The notes under the pieces: generated by a model
Databases searched by the model: none
Seen by the model: the letters and a program-made list of their open reading frames with translations, nothing else
Told to the model about the DNA's origin: nothing
Source of the DNA: CAYTES01 sp964436935
GTDB lineage: Bacteria > Patescibacteriota > Gracilibacteria > UBA1369 > UBA12473
Reading direction: 5' to 3'
Length of the DNA: 20,522 nucleotides
NCBI GenBank assembly: GCA_964436935.1
Contig: CAYTES010000022.1
Coordinates: 1-20,522 of the forward strand
Shown here: one piece after another, positions 7,092-15,336 of the stretch
Position numbering within the stretch: position 1 is the first letter of the stretch
Layout: every line of letters begins with the position of its first letter
Program-made: the position numbers and the translations under genes

Positions 7092-8144
7092 ATGACTGAG
7101 AAACTACATCCTTCCTCGGAAGCGCAAAAAAAACCCGAGAAACCTCATAGTCAACCTGCGCAGGCCTCGTTTGAGCAAAAGGACCGTCGTGCTCAAACCC
7201 AACGCTTGCGCAACTCCATCCTAGAACGATTTGATCAAAAATTTTCGAAATCGGCCAATGAATCCGATCTTTTACTGATCGAATTGTTGAATCGCGCGCA
7301 AAAGCCCGAAACCTTAAACTCCATTCATTCTCGTTTGGAGGATTTTTTTAAGAGTAGTGATAATAATGAAGATTTTGTAATGGATTTGGCCGAAGCGATT
7401 GAAAATAGGGAGCCTGGCGCATTGTCACGAATCAAATCCATGCCTTCGGACTATACCGATTTTACTCAGGAGACGATTGTGCGTTATCGTAACGCTCGCG
7501 AAGAGGCTGAGAAAGCGATGAAGCACCTCGTTGCCATTGATACCCTTAACCCTGCTATTCGCAAAGAAGTGTTGTGTTCCTTTACGGAATTGATGGCCCG
7601 TGGATTTAGAAATCCCGAATTGAAAACCGGAGGCGATATTCCCGGAGGACGAATGGGTATGTTTTATGTTCTAAGCTCACCTAAAGGTGAAAAACGGTAT
7701 GTCTGGCGTTCAGACGGACAAGTTCACCTCAATTTGCCTCCGGCTCTAAAAAGAACCCCCGCTCCTGCTTATGATGAAATTGATCCAGCAATTCGCGATG
7801 CCGTCAGCGCTCAACTAGATGGCCTCAGGAAGACTTCCGATGAAGAAGAAACCGAAAATCAAGAAGATGAAAACTCTGAAACAACGAAAGAAATGAATGT
7901 TGTTACTCCTGAATTACGCGAAAAAGTCGTTAATATGTCCGACACAGAATTAATGACTTATTATGATACTAAATTTTCTGAGTTGGGAGAGATGGCGGCA
8001 AAAGGCAGCATTACTCCTGATATTTTAGTTGAAGGTAAGATGGCAAACAATTTAGACCAAGCGAATCGAATTTTAAACAATCAAATCACCGATCCGGAAG
8101 AAGCTCGCGAAATTCTCTTGGACGTAATGGACAATAATTTCTAG
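7092..8144 (+). CDS. Hypothetical soluble protein, 350 residues
   Basis: The N-terminus is disordered and rich in Pro, Gln and Lys (about residues 1-35). A mainly helical region covers about 36-165, then a short basic/beta segment (GGRMGMFYVLSSPKGEKRYVWRS) near 190-215. A strongly acidic linker (SDEEETENQEDENSE) lies near 250-265, and the C-terminus is helical. No signal peptide or membrane segment is visible and I recognise no family. It has its own good promoter and is divergent from the gene at 5619-7004. Both begin with similar disordered polar tails and lack secretion signals, but I see no sequence similarity between them. It ends 24 nt from the convergent ychF. Confidence 0.8.
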   Translation: MTEKLHPSSEAQKKPEKPHSQPAQASFEQKDRRAQTQRLRNSILERFDQKFSKSANESDLLLIELLNRAQKPETLNSIHSRLEDFFKSSDNNEDFVMDLAEAIENREPGALSRIKSMPSDYTDFTQETIVRYRNAREEAEKAMKHLVAIDTLNPAIRKEVLCSFTELMARGFRNPELKTGGDIPGGRMGMFYVLSSPKGEKRYVWRSDGQVHLNLPPALKRTPAPAYDEIDPAIRDAVSAQLDGLRKTSDEEETENQEDENSETTKEMNVVTPELREKVVNMSDTELMTYYDTKFSELGEMAAKGSITPDILVEGKMANNLDQANRILNNQITDPEEAREILLDVMDNNF

Positions 8145-8168
8145 AGAGCCCTAGCACCTCTCGATGCC

Positions 8169-9263
8169 CTAGTTCGCGAATCGAAAGTGCATCACATCCC
8201 CATCTTTGACGAGGTATTCCTTTCCTTCCAGTCGCATGTGGCCTTTCTCTTTGGCGCCGTGCTCTCCGCCGTGTTCCACAAATTTTTCAAATGGAATCAC
8301 TTCGGCCCGGATGAACCCTTTTTCAAAATCGGTATGAATCACTCCGGCAGCTTGAGGGGCAGAGGCTCCCTTTTTCACCGTCCACGCCCGAACTTCTTTT
8401 ACTCCGGCGGTGAAGTAAGTTTGAAGACCAAGAATGTCGTAGGCGTGTCGAATTAAAGAGTGCATTCCAGGCTCTTTCAACCCAATGTCCGCTAAAAACT
8501 CTTTCGCTTCCTCTTCCGACAATTGACCCAATTCCTGTTCAATCTTAGCGGAAATCGGAATGATTTTATGTTGCGCATGAATTCCCAACTGATCCCGCAC
8601 CATCGCTTCATCAAACTGAGTGATTTCGTCTTCATGCACATTCACAATGAACATCATGGGCTTGGAGGTAAGCAACTGAAACTGTTTCAATAGTTCGCGC
8701 TCTTCGTCCGTCCAGTCCAATTGGCTGGCCAATTTCCCTTGATTCATCTCTTCCATGAGTTTTTGCCCCATGCCGAGCAACTGCTGAGACTCTTTGTTTC
8801 CGCCACGACTCTCTTTGTCCCATTTGGGAAGCCGTTTTTCGATGCTTTGCAAGTCGGCCAAAATCAGTTCGGACTCAATCACTTCGCGATCCCGTTTGGG
8901 ATCCAGTCCCCCATGCACATGGGTCACATTGGAATCTTTAAACACACGGACGACCTGGGCGATGGCGTCACATTCTCGAATCGTGGCCAAAAATTGATTC
9001 CCCAGGCCTTCTCCCTTTGAAGCCCCGGCCACTAATCCGGCAATATCCACAAACTCGACGATTGCGGGGACGGTACGCTCCGGCTTCACAATTTCCGACA
9101 GTTGATCCATTCGCGGGTCCGGGACCTCAACGACTCCCACATTTGGATCAATGGTGCAAAAAGGATAATTCCCCACCATGGCCCCCGCCGATTTGGTAAG
9201 CGCGTTGAAGAGGGTTGATTTCCCAACATTAGGCAGTCCCACAATTCCAATTTGCAAAGCCAT
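8169..9263 (-). CDS. ychF: Redox-regulated ATPase YchF (Obg-family, OLA1 type)
   Basis: A universally conserved Obg-related P-loop NTPase that binds ribosomes and, in this branch, prefers ATP to GTP. The 364-residue length is typical. The G1 loop GLPNVGKS is at 9-16, the G2 region NYPFCTIDPN at 32-41, G3 DIAG at 73-76, and NVHE at 208-211 occupies the base-specificity position where GTPases have NKxD. A coiled-coil insertion lies around 125-200, and a C-terminal TGS domain from about 281 ends DGDVMHFRFAN, a family hallmark. No residue appears lost. It is convergent with the gene ending at 8144, and no Shine-Dalgarno sequence precedes its ATG. Confidence 0.97.
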   Translation of the reverse strand: MALQIGIVGLPNVGKSTLFNALTKSAGAMVGNYPFCTIDPNVGVVEVPDPRMDQLSEIVKPERTVPAIVEFVDIAGLVAGASKGEGLGNQFLATIRECDAIAQVVRVFKDSNVTHVHGGLDPKRDREVIESELILADLQSIEKRLPKWDKESRGGNKESQQLLGMGQKLMEEMNQGKLASQLDWTDEERELLKQFQLLTSKPMMFIVNVHEDEITQFDEAMVRDQLGIHAQHKIIPISAKIEQELGQLSEEEAKEFLADIGLKEPGMHSLIRHAYDILGLQTYFTAGVKEVRAWTVKKGASAPQAAGVIHTDFEKGFIRAEVIPFEKFVEHGGEHGAKEKGHMRLEGKEYLVKDGDVMHFRFAN

Positions 9264-9301
9264 AAAAAGAGACTAATGAATAGCAAGAACGCAACGAGGA
9301 T

Positions 9302-9351
9302 ACCATAAAATGGTGCGAGGGGAACAGCATCATTATGCTAAGGTGTTCCCC
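9302..9351. terminator. Hairpin downstream of the 912-residue gene
   Basis: GGGGAACA (9319-9326) pairs with TGTTCCCC (9344-9351), with an inner GCAT/ATGC stem at 9327-9338. A second small stem ACCAT/ATGGT lies at 9302-9314. Neither side has a long T run. The hairpin lies between the end of the minus-strand gene at 9381 and ychF on the same strand, so it may separate two transcripts. Confidence 0.5.
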
Positions 9352-9380
9352 GTATTCTCTAGGATAAATTACTTTGATAT

Positions 9381-12119
9381 TTATATAAATCGTGGAATAA
9401 AGGCCAAGCCATAGCGCTTGATTTCCTGCTGAATGGCATTTTCAGTTTTCCCTGAATTCAAATAGTACACTAATCTTTCCACCAAGGGTTTGAACTCTTC
9501 TTGGACTAAATGTTCATCGTTTAGGCTGTAAATCCTCTTTAGCACATTGATACCAAATTGAATTTTTACGGGAGCCAACTCGCGAACGCGGGCTCCTTGA
9601 GGAAAATCAAAATCTCGAACGGAAATCTTAAAATCGGGAGAGGCCACCTGAGAGAAAACAAGTTCACTCAATACATGCGCCACAATTTCTTCTTCCACAA
9701 TTGACTGCATCATCTTTTCTGAATCAAGATATCCTCGAGTGCTCGACATTTTTTCAACTTCGCCTAAGGTTGCTTCATACGATAGCGACGCATAATCTCG
9801 ATCAGACATTATATGAAAGCACTCATCAATCAATGCTTTCAGTACCTGACTTTCTGTGGATGAACTTTTTTGAAAGGCATGGGTTTGGAGCGCATTCAAA
9901 TCAAAATACGTCGATCGAGTTTGTTTGACGGTTATGGCCCCGTTTGCGCCGGTCATCATTTCTTGAACAAACAGGGGAACATTGGCATCCCCTTCCTCGA
10001 AACGGATGAACGAATATCCCTTTTTTAAAACGGCATCTAAAGCAGCCCTAAAATACACATTATTTTCAGCCAATTTTGCAAGGGTCTGGTGGATTTCCTT
10101 GTTGAAATCTCCTTCTTTCAACTGCCTCAACTCAGGATTTATGCCATCCACGATCTTGCGTAAACTGCGAAGCTCTGAACTAAATCGGTGATGAATCGTA
10201 GGGCGTGAAATCATGGCCGGTTGACCTATATTTTCGAGAATAAAAACGATAGGGCTCGTGGTGGAATCGGGTTGATGCGACTGAATGCTCGCCAAATGAG
10301 CTTCCATTTTCCTGATTTTCTGAGCATTTTTCTGGTAGACTTCAAACAATTCAGGACTTTTTTCAATGCCATAGAAGCCACGTTCCAAACTATCCGCAGC
10401 TTTATAAGTAAATTCTCCTTTAGCTTCACCGAATAAGTTTTCCGCCATGATGATCTCATACGCAAAATCAATGAGTTTCTGAGTGGATGATGGCGTTTTA
10501 ACACCTGACAAATATCCCAACGACTGTTCCAGCATGTATTTATCAGACCAGTCCCTGTCACGAAGATAGGCTTGACCTTTCGCTTCCAATTCCTGGAAAT
10601 ACCGCCACCTTGTTTCGATGGCAAGCGAAAGCAATTCGCTTTGACGTTCTTTGGACATCCCGACGTCCTTAAAAATTCGGTACAAATAACTATGATCCCC
10701 TCGCTTCTTTCCTTGTAAGGAATACAGGGTCGCCACCCCGTTGCGAGCAAATTCGTAATAGTCATCCACAGTCATTTTATCAATATCGGCGTCAAACAAA
10801 GTATTGATTTCATCGGCTTCATATCGACTCCAAAGCATCAAAGGACGCTCCTCCAAGGGCATGGAGACCGCAATTCGATTGAGCTGCGCTCTTTCTTTAA
10901 CGGTCACTTCGAGCTTAATCAGTCGGGCCAAACACTCCCGTACTGCGGAATAGTTGTTGAGGGACAATGCATGAGTCACTGCTTCAATCCCCTCTGTGAC
11001 TTTTTGCCTCAATTCCCGATATCGCTGCTCACGGGCTGCGCTGGGCTTAAGTAAATAGGTGGATCGACACCAGGGAGCCCCCAAAACTTTTACCCCCATC
11101 TTTTCTTTTTTGCGTTGCAACTCTTGAAGGGACGAGGCGACTTGATCACGATTCTCCGGAAGGGTGAGGCTTAGTGCGTGCTGAGTCACTTTGATTTCTT
11201 GATCGATTTTTCGATGAGCGGGCCAGAGTGAAGACTCTTTTCTCTCAATTTCCCCATAATAATTTTGAACATGAGGGTTTTCCATAATGCGATTGTATTC
11301 CGGTTTTTCAACTCCATGCTTTCTGACATTGGTCTTTATGCGTACCACATCTCCGATTTCAGGAACCTTTCCTCTTATATTTTCAAGGTTGGAACTTTGT
11401 TCCAGCTTTACCCTCGGATCAATTTGCACAAAGAGGTGTCTCCCATCTTCTGTTCTTACGGTAATGATGGCCATTTTTGCACGTGGTTCTTTTTCATTGT
11501 CCGCTTTAAAGGACCAATGTTCAATTATTCTAAAATCCACCATTTCTCCTTCAATGATCACGGAATCCCCGAATTCTAAACTTTCGATGGATTCCGGATT
11601 AACGGGCAAATTGAAGACAAGATTCAACGCTTTTGCCGGGTATTCGAACATATTGGAAACTTTGTATTTTGCAGGTCCGGTGACTTCAACCACTCCCTCA
11701 AATTCCATGCCTTTATATTGCTGACAAAGGGCGTACTCTTCGGGAGAAACATCCACCACAAAAGTATCCGCCACCCTAGTGTCAATTTTTTCCACCATCA
11801 ACCCGATTCGCCTATCGTCAATGGTTGCGTCTTCACGATAAACATCCACTATGATAAATGGGGCAGCCACTTTTTCACCGTTATCGAAATAATTTTCTTT
11901 TCCCTCTTTTTGACGATTAAATTTTTCAAGAAAATGCACGGCACCATACCGCTGCTTCATTGCCTCTAAGCTCGCGTTACTTTTCTCAATCCCCTGTTTC
12001 CTCCTTCGAAAAAGCACTTCCAAAATACTTGTTCGCATCCCTTCTTGTAGTGTCTGAGCTTCCCCTGGCAGGGGGATGAGTTGCAGAAGGTCGTCCTTGT
12101 TCTCCATTCGATCAGACAT
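9381..12119 (-). CDS. Hypothetical large soluble protein, 912 residues
   Basis: The largest gene in the window, with no signal peptide or membrane helix. After a charged N-terminus, residues about 85-275 look beta-rich, with two stretches reminiscent of small beta-barrels (EFGDSVIIEGEMVDF and EIGDVVRIKTNVRK); that is only an impression. From about 290 to the end the protein appears mostly helical, rich in Glu, Lys and Arg. I see no nucleotide-binding loop, HExxH or other catalytic signature. ATG codons at 12119 and 12107 are both possible starts; the first is used because the promoter spacing allows it. It has its own promoter and a hairpin after its stop. The frame is uninterrupted for 2.7 kb, so it is surely a gene, but its function is unknown. 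Confidence 0.85.
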   Translation of the reverse strand: MSDRMENKDDLLQLIPLPGEAQTLQEGMRTSILEVLFRRRKQGIEKSNASLEAMKQRYGAVHFLEKFNRQKEGKENYFDNGEKVAAPFIIVDVYREDATIDDRRIGLMVEKIDTRVADTFVVDVSPEEYALCQQYKGMEFEGVVEVTGPAKYKVSNMFEYPAKALNLVFNLPVNPESIESLEFGDSVIIEGEMVDFRIIEHWSFKADNEKEPRAKMAIITVRTEDGRHLFVQIDPRVKLEQSSNLENIRGKVPEIGDVVRIKTNVRKHGVEKPEYNRIMENPHVQNYYGEIERKESSLWPAHRKIDQEIKVTQHALSLTLPENRDQVASSLQELQRKKEKMGVKVLGAPWCRSTYLLKPSAAREQRYRELRQKVTEGIEAVTHALSLNNYSAVRECLARLIKLEVTVKERAQLNRIAVSMPLEERPLMLWSRYEADEINTLFDADIDKMTVDDYYEFARNGVATLYSLQGKKRGDHSYLYRIFKDVGMSKERQSELLSLAIETRWRYFQELEAKGQAYLRDRDWSDKYMLEQSLGYLSGVKTPSSTQKLIDFAYEIIMAENLFGEAKGEFTYKAADSLERGFYGIEKSPELFEVYQKNAQKIRKMEAHLASIQSHQPDSTTSPIVFILENIGQPAMISRPTIHHRFSSELRSLRKIVDGINPELRQLKEGDFNKEIHQTLAKLAENNVYFRAALDAVLKKGYSFIRFEEGDANVPLFVQEMMTGANGAITVKQTRSTYFDLNALQTHAFQKSSSTESQVLKALIDECFHIMSDRDYASLSYEATLGEVEKMSSTRGYLDSEKMMQSIVEEEIVAHVLSELVFSQVASPDFKISVRDFDFPQGARVRELAPVKIQFGINVLKRIYSLNDEHLVQEEFKPLVERLVYYLNSGKTENAIQQEIKRYGLAFIPRFI

Positions 12120-12141
12120 TCGGGCTGTGTTATAAGTTTTA

Positions 12142-12169
12142 AATATAACATATAATTAACTAAAGTCAA
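12142..12169 (-). promoter_or_regulatory. Promoter of the 912-residue gene
   Basis: On the minus strand, TTGACT (12164-12169), a 16-nt spacer and TATATT (12142-12147). The predicted start near 12135 gives a leader of about 16 nt without a Shine-Dalgarno sequence. It lies just after the aroD-like gene, so the two genes are probably separate transcripts. Confidence 0.65.
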
Positions 12170-12216
12170 TAAAATCGCCCCAACCCTTAAATCTACTCCC
12201 TCTAAGCTTTAAAAGC

Positions 12217-12906
12217 CTAGTCTATGCAAAGGAGTTCCCACAAGGCTTCGAGCTCGGCTTTAGTTTTCTGTCCCGGAGCCGTTGCTTGATCGGAATGCAG
12301 CGGAGCGTAGTAAAAAACAGAACCTAAAATCGGACACATCACCCGACTCAACGTGGCTTTTTCTCCCATTCCGGTAACAATCAAAGGAATTTTTTGTTGC
12401 CGCGCCCAGGTCATGAGACTCAGTAAAATCAAGTTTTGCTCGAAAGTTGAGATGAAAGTCGAAATTTTTACCAAGTCTGCGCCCCGACGGTAACCCTGTC
12501 GAACTTTTCTTTTTAATACGGCCAAAGCAGGTGTTTGTTCAAAATCATGATGAGAAAGGATGAGTTTTGTGTCCTTTTTTGAGGTTTTTAATTTTTTTAG
12601 GAATTGAGGGGGAGTGTCAAGCGCCACATCGACATAATCGACACCTCGCTCTAGTGATTCTTTTAAAAGCAAGAGGTGTTCTGCGGCACTCCCTTTAAAG
12701 TGCCCCCTCTCTTTCGCGGACTTATTCACCACAAGAAAAGGTTTTTTAAGTTTATCTCTCCATGCGAATAGTTTCAGCACATCTAAATCGGCGATGCCAT
12801 CGAGCCAAATCTCAAGCACTTCCGCATGCGGCCCTTCGCTAAACAAGCGGTTTTTGAGTTCCTTCATTGAGAAAGCTTGGATGGGGAGGACGTGTCGGGA
12901 ATCCAT
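12217..12906 (-). CDS. aroD: Type I 3-dehydroquinate dehydratase homologue with altered active-site positions
   Basis: Type I enzymes dehydrate 3-dehydroquinate to 3-dehydroshikimate in the shikimate pathway through a Schiff base on lysine. The 229 residues fit the class I barrel. His120 (SHHDFEQTP) matches E. coli His143, Lys147 (DLVKIST) matches Schiff-base Lys170, Arg188 (ATLSRV) matches Arg213, and the loop TAPGQ at 209-213 keeps the Gln of SAPGQ. Glu32 matches Glu46. Other positions differ: Trp34 replaces Arg48, Lys62 replaces Arg82, Ala95 replaces Glu86 (YVDVALD for IDLEL), and Thr209 replaces Ser232. The pair His/Lys is intact, so chemistry is possible, but substrate binding may differ. 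No other aro gene is nearby. It may be a true but divergent dehydratase or a relative with another keto substrate. Confidence 0.82.
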   Translation of the reverse strand: MDSRHVLPIQAFSMKELKNRLFSEGPHAEVLEIWLDGIADLDVLKLFAWRDKLKKPFLVVNKSAKERGHFKGSAAEHLLLLKESLERGVDYVDVALDTPPQFLKKLKTSKKDTKLILSHHDFEQTPALAVLKRKVRQGYRRGADLVKISTFISTFEQNLILLSLMTWARQQKIPLIVTGMGEKATLSRVMCPILGSVFYYAPLHSDQATAPGQKTKAELEALWELLCID

Positions 12907-12965
12907 GACCCCAAAATATCACAATATACCGTACCAAATGAACAACTTAGTGCCGAAAGACCCTA

Positions 12966-12994
12966 TTGACTAAAAACATATTATTGCTTATTGA
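12966..12994 (+). promoter_or_regulatory. Possible promoter of the repeat protein
   Basis: TTGACT at 12966-12971 is a good -35. With a 17-nt spacer the -10 would be TATTGA (12989-12994), only a partial match. The leader would be about 20 nt. Confidence 0.35.
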
Positions 12995-13019
12995 TAAATC
13001 CTAACATTAACTTTACCGC

Positions 13020-13964
13020 ATGTTCAATCCTGATTTTTTCGACCATCCTTCTCTTGAAACCTTGGGAGAGGTCGATCTCGAAAGCATGAGACCAAGAGAC
13101 CGTGGTTTTATGGAAAAAGTATTGACCTTGGCTCAAGTTGATCCGGACATTGTTCGTCGCGTCGTGATCATGCGCCACAAACTGAATACCGGGCTAAAAT
13201 TAACTAATGCTGAAGCAGAGGAATTACTTGAAGTATTGAATTGCAAAGGATTTTATTTTACAGGATTGAATTTGATCGGATGTACATTTGGTGAACTCCG
13301 TATGAAAGGCGCGGTTATTAGAGGCGATCTTGAGATGAATTATTGCACCATCCACGGGGATAATCTTCAAAATGGAATGCTCGTGGAAGGGGATAATGAC
13401 CAAAATGGCATGACCGTTGGTGGATACAATCTCCAAGAGGGTATGGTTGTTGATGGAGATAATAATCAATACGGCATGACCGTTGGTGCATACAATCTCC
13501 AAAAGGAAATGGCCGTTGGTGGAGATAATAATCAATACGGCATGACCGTTGGTGAAGATAATACCCAAGACTATATGATCGTCTGGGGAGCTAATAATCA
13601 AAACGGCATGACCTTTGGTGGATACAATCTCCAAAACGGCATGACCGTTGGTGGAGATAATACCCAAGAAGGCATGACCGTCGGTGAAGCTAATACCCAA
13701 GACGGCATGACCGTCGGCGGAGATAATTTCCAAGAAGGCATGACCGTTGGTGGAGCTAATTGCCAAGACGGTATGACCGTCGGCGGAGATAATTTCCAAG
13801 AAGACATGACCGTTGGTGGAGATAATACCCAAAAAGGCATGACCGTCGGTGAAGCTAATTGCCAAGACGGCATGACCGTTGGCGGAGATAATACCCAAAA
13901 AGGCATGACCGTCGGTGAAGCTAATTGCCAAGACGGCATGACCGTTGGCGGAGAGCCCCTATGA
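13020..13964 (+). CDS. Eleven-residue tandem-repeat protein, probable beta-solenoid
   Basis: The protein has 314 residues and no signal peptide. Residues 1-80 form a mainly helical, charged N-terminal domain. Residues 81-111 (GLNLIGCTFGELRMKG and following) look like irregular beta coils. From residue 112 to 309 there are eighteen consecutive 11-residue units with consensus G-G-D-N-x-Q-x-G-M-T-V, then a five-residue tail. Regular spacing of hydrophobic M and V with Asn and Gln ladders suggests a stacked beta-solenoid. Pentapeptide-repeat proteins and curlin repeats are analogies only; the period and consensus fit neither exactly. Without a secretion signal it is probably cytoplasmic. The last two pairs of units are identical 66-nt copies. 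Function unknown; the FNR-like gene follows after 34 nt on the same strand and may be co-transcribed. Confidence 0.85.
   Translation: MFNPDFFDHPSLETLGEVDLESMRPRDRGFMEKVLTLAQVDPDIVRRVVIMRHKLNTGLKLTNAEAEELLEVLNCKGFYFTGLNLIGCTFGELRMKGAVIRGDLEMNYCTIHGDNLQNGMLVEGDNDQNGMTVGGYNLQEGMVVDGDNNQYGMTVGAYNLQKEMAVGGDNNQYGMTVGEDNTQDYMIVWGANNQNGMTFGGYNLQNGMTVGGDNTQEGMTVGEANTQDGMTVGGDNFQEGMTVGGANCQDGMTVGGDNFQEDMTVGGDNTQKGMTVGEANCQDGMTVGGDNTQKGMTVGEANCQDGMTVGGEPL
13353..13946 (+). repeat. Eighteen-unit 33-bp tandem repeat (in frame)
   Basis: The coding repeats have a 33-nt period, with a 66-nt higher-order pattern towards the 3' end (D-N units alternating with A-N units). Early units vary more (GGYNLQEGMVV, WGANNQNGMTF). 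Late units are nearly uniform, and 13821-13886 is identical to 13887-13952. Because the period is a multiple of three, false open frames appear on the opposite strand. Confidence 0.95.
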
Positions 13965-13998
13965 TTCTCCCTGATTTTCCTCTATTCTACTTTTGACT

Positions 13999-14718
13999 AT
14001 GGCACTTCCTCCCACTTATAAGGCCCGCCTTCGAGAAAAATGCCAACTCACTCCGCAAGTGGTGGATTTCTTTTTTGATTTACTCGAACCCAACACGATT
14101 GAGTTTAAGGCCGGCCAGTTCGTGCTGGTCAAAACCCGTCATCCCGAGACCGGCGAGCTTTTGAGCCGGGCTTATTCGCTTGCCAACCCCCCGCAGGTTT
14201 TTCGTGAGATTGTACTCAATATTGAAATTTTACCTACAGGGAAATTGACTTCCTTGATGAACGGATGGGAACCGGGACGAGAAGTGGAAATGCAGGGCCC
14301 GTTTGGTCATTTTACATTCAAATCCCCGGAGGCGGTACCTGTCGTTTTTGTCGCCACCGGTACCGGAATTGCACCCTTTAAATCCATGATTGAGGATCTT
14401 TTATCCCAAGGAGACAAACGTCCCATGACGCTTTATTTTGGAATTCGCTCTCAAGCCGGTCTTTTTTATGAAAAAGAGTTGGAAGCGCTGGCCGCTGCGC
14501 ACCCGAATTTTAGCTATCACTATTGCCTATCCCAACCGCAGGAGGGATGGACCGGCTTTTCGGGACGGGTCACCAAAGCCTTGGAAGAAACACCTCTGGA
14601 ACCGAATACCCAATTTTATCTTTGCGGAGGCAAACCGGTTTTGGATGATGTGAGAGCGGTTTTGACCGGTAAAGGTTTTGAAGCGTCTCAAATTTATTTT
14701 GAGCAGTATTTCTTGTGA
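13999..14718 (+). CDS. Ferredoxin-NADP(+) reductase-like FAD/NAD(P)-binding oxidoreductase
   Basis: A 239-residue single-chain flavoprotein of the FNR superfamily that transfers electrons between NAD(P)H and a carrier protein or acceptor. The FAD domain carries RAYS at 57-60 (the R-x-Y-S flavin motif), GKLTSLM at 81-87 for the FAD pyrophosphate, and GPFG at 100-103. The nucleotide domain carries ATGTGIAPFKSM at 119-130, YFGIR at 146-150, LCGG at 208-211 near the nicotinamide, and an aromatic C-terminal end (YFEQYFL). No iron-sulfur domain is fused, so a separate partner is needed and none is encoded nearby. The frame could start with TTG at 13993, but ATG at 13999 is the natural choice. It lies 34 nt after the repeat protein. 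Whether it prefers NADH or NADPH cannot be read with confidence. Confidence 0.9.
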   Translation: MALPPTYKARLREKCQLTPQVVDFFFDLLEPNTIEFKAGQFVLVKTRHPETGELLSRAYSLANPPQVFREIVLNIEILPTGKLTSLMNGWEPGREVEMQGPFGHFTFKSPEAVPVVFVATGTGIAPFKSMIEDLLSQGDKRPMTLYFGIRSQAGLFYEKELEALAAAHPNFSYHYCLSQPQEGWTGFSGRVTKALEETPLEPNTQFYLCGGKPVLDDVRAVLTGKGFEASQIYFEQYFL

Positions 14719-14751
14719 ATGAGCGGAATTTCTCTTTTTCTTAGGGAGCGC

Positions 14752-14783
14752 AAAAAAGCCCCACGTTTTAGCGTGAGGCTTTG
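14752..14783. terminator. Bidirectional intrinsic terminator
   Basis: AAAGCC plus CACG (14755-14765) pairs with CGTG plus GGCTTT (14772-14782), with one C/A mismatch and a 6-nt loop. On the minus strand the stem is followed by a run of T (complement of A at 14752-14757), a classic terminator for the gene at 14804. In the plus direction a shorter TTT follows, serving the gene ending at 14718. Confidence 0.75.
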
Positions 14784-14803
14784 ATCGTACAACTCGAAAG
14801 ATG

Positions 14804-15193
14804 CTAGGAATAGACGTAAAACCCCAAATACAAAAACCCAACTCCCACCAAGCTACCCAAAAAGGTCAAAAAGGAGGTCATAGATTCCGACTTGAGAACG
14901 CGCTCGACACGCTCTTCCAGGATAGAAGGCCACCACGCAATCATCACGGTGCCCAAAAGCATGAGCCACCCCAAGACGGACATTATGGTTTCCAAATCCG
15001 GAGTGAAATCATTCTTTTGAAGTAAAATCGAGACAGAGAGCCACAGGGGAACCACGGCAAAAAATCGGATGTTGGAGTCGGATAAGAATTTTTTAACCAC
15101 CTTTGCAAATTCTTTGGGGTAAAAAATCCCAGGAACACGGCTTAAAAGGATCATAGACCCCATCAAAATCGCCAAATAACTGAGTGAGGGCAT
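14804..15193 (-). CDS. Small integral membrane protein, 129 residues
   Basis: Four hydrophobic segments are visible: about residues 4-24 (SYLAILMGSMILLSRVPGIF), 43-58 (FFAVVPLWLSVSILL), 69-90 (IMSVLGWLMLLGTVMIAWW) and 107-127 (FLTFLGSLVGVGFLYLGFYVY). Between the third and fourth is a charged amphipathic loop (EERVERVLKSE). There is no cleavable signal peptide and no family I recognise. A canonical terminator lies just after the stop, and the gene is convergent with the FNR-like gene. A transporter-like or structural role is possible, but nothing in the sequence decides it. Confidence 0.75.
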   Translation of the reverse strand: MPSLSYLAILMGSMILLSRVPGIFYPKEFAKVVKKFLSDSNIRFFAVVPLWLSVSILLQKNDFTPDLETIMSVLGWLMLLGTVMIAWWPSILEERVERVLKSESMTSFLTFLGSLVGVGFLYLGFYVYS

Positions 15194-15336
15194 GAGAAAG
15201 AGGGTAAAAGAATACTAATTTAATTACAGTGTAGAAGCTTTTTACCGCTTGGCGAATGGTTGCGCTTGATTGGTTTTGTTTTTGAGGTTTAATAAATGCG
15301 TCCCTTTTCACTTGGGGTTGCTCCCAGGAATAAGGT

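Noticed and set aside
13224..13939. Long minus-strand frames within the repeat array (Pro-, Trp- and Ser-rich repeats)
   Set aside because: They are shadows of the 33-nt periodic coding array. The period is a multiple of three, so no frame is interrupted by stops; the plus frame has the start, N-terminal domain and promoter.
13353..13946. CRISPR array
   Set aside because: The 33-nt units are contiguous, without unique spacers, and encode a regular peptide repeat in one frame.
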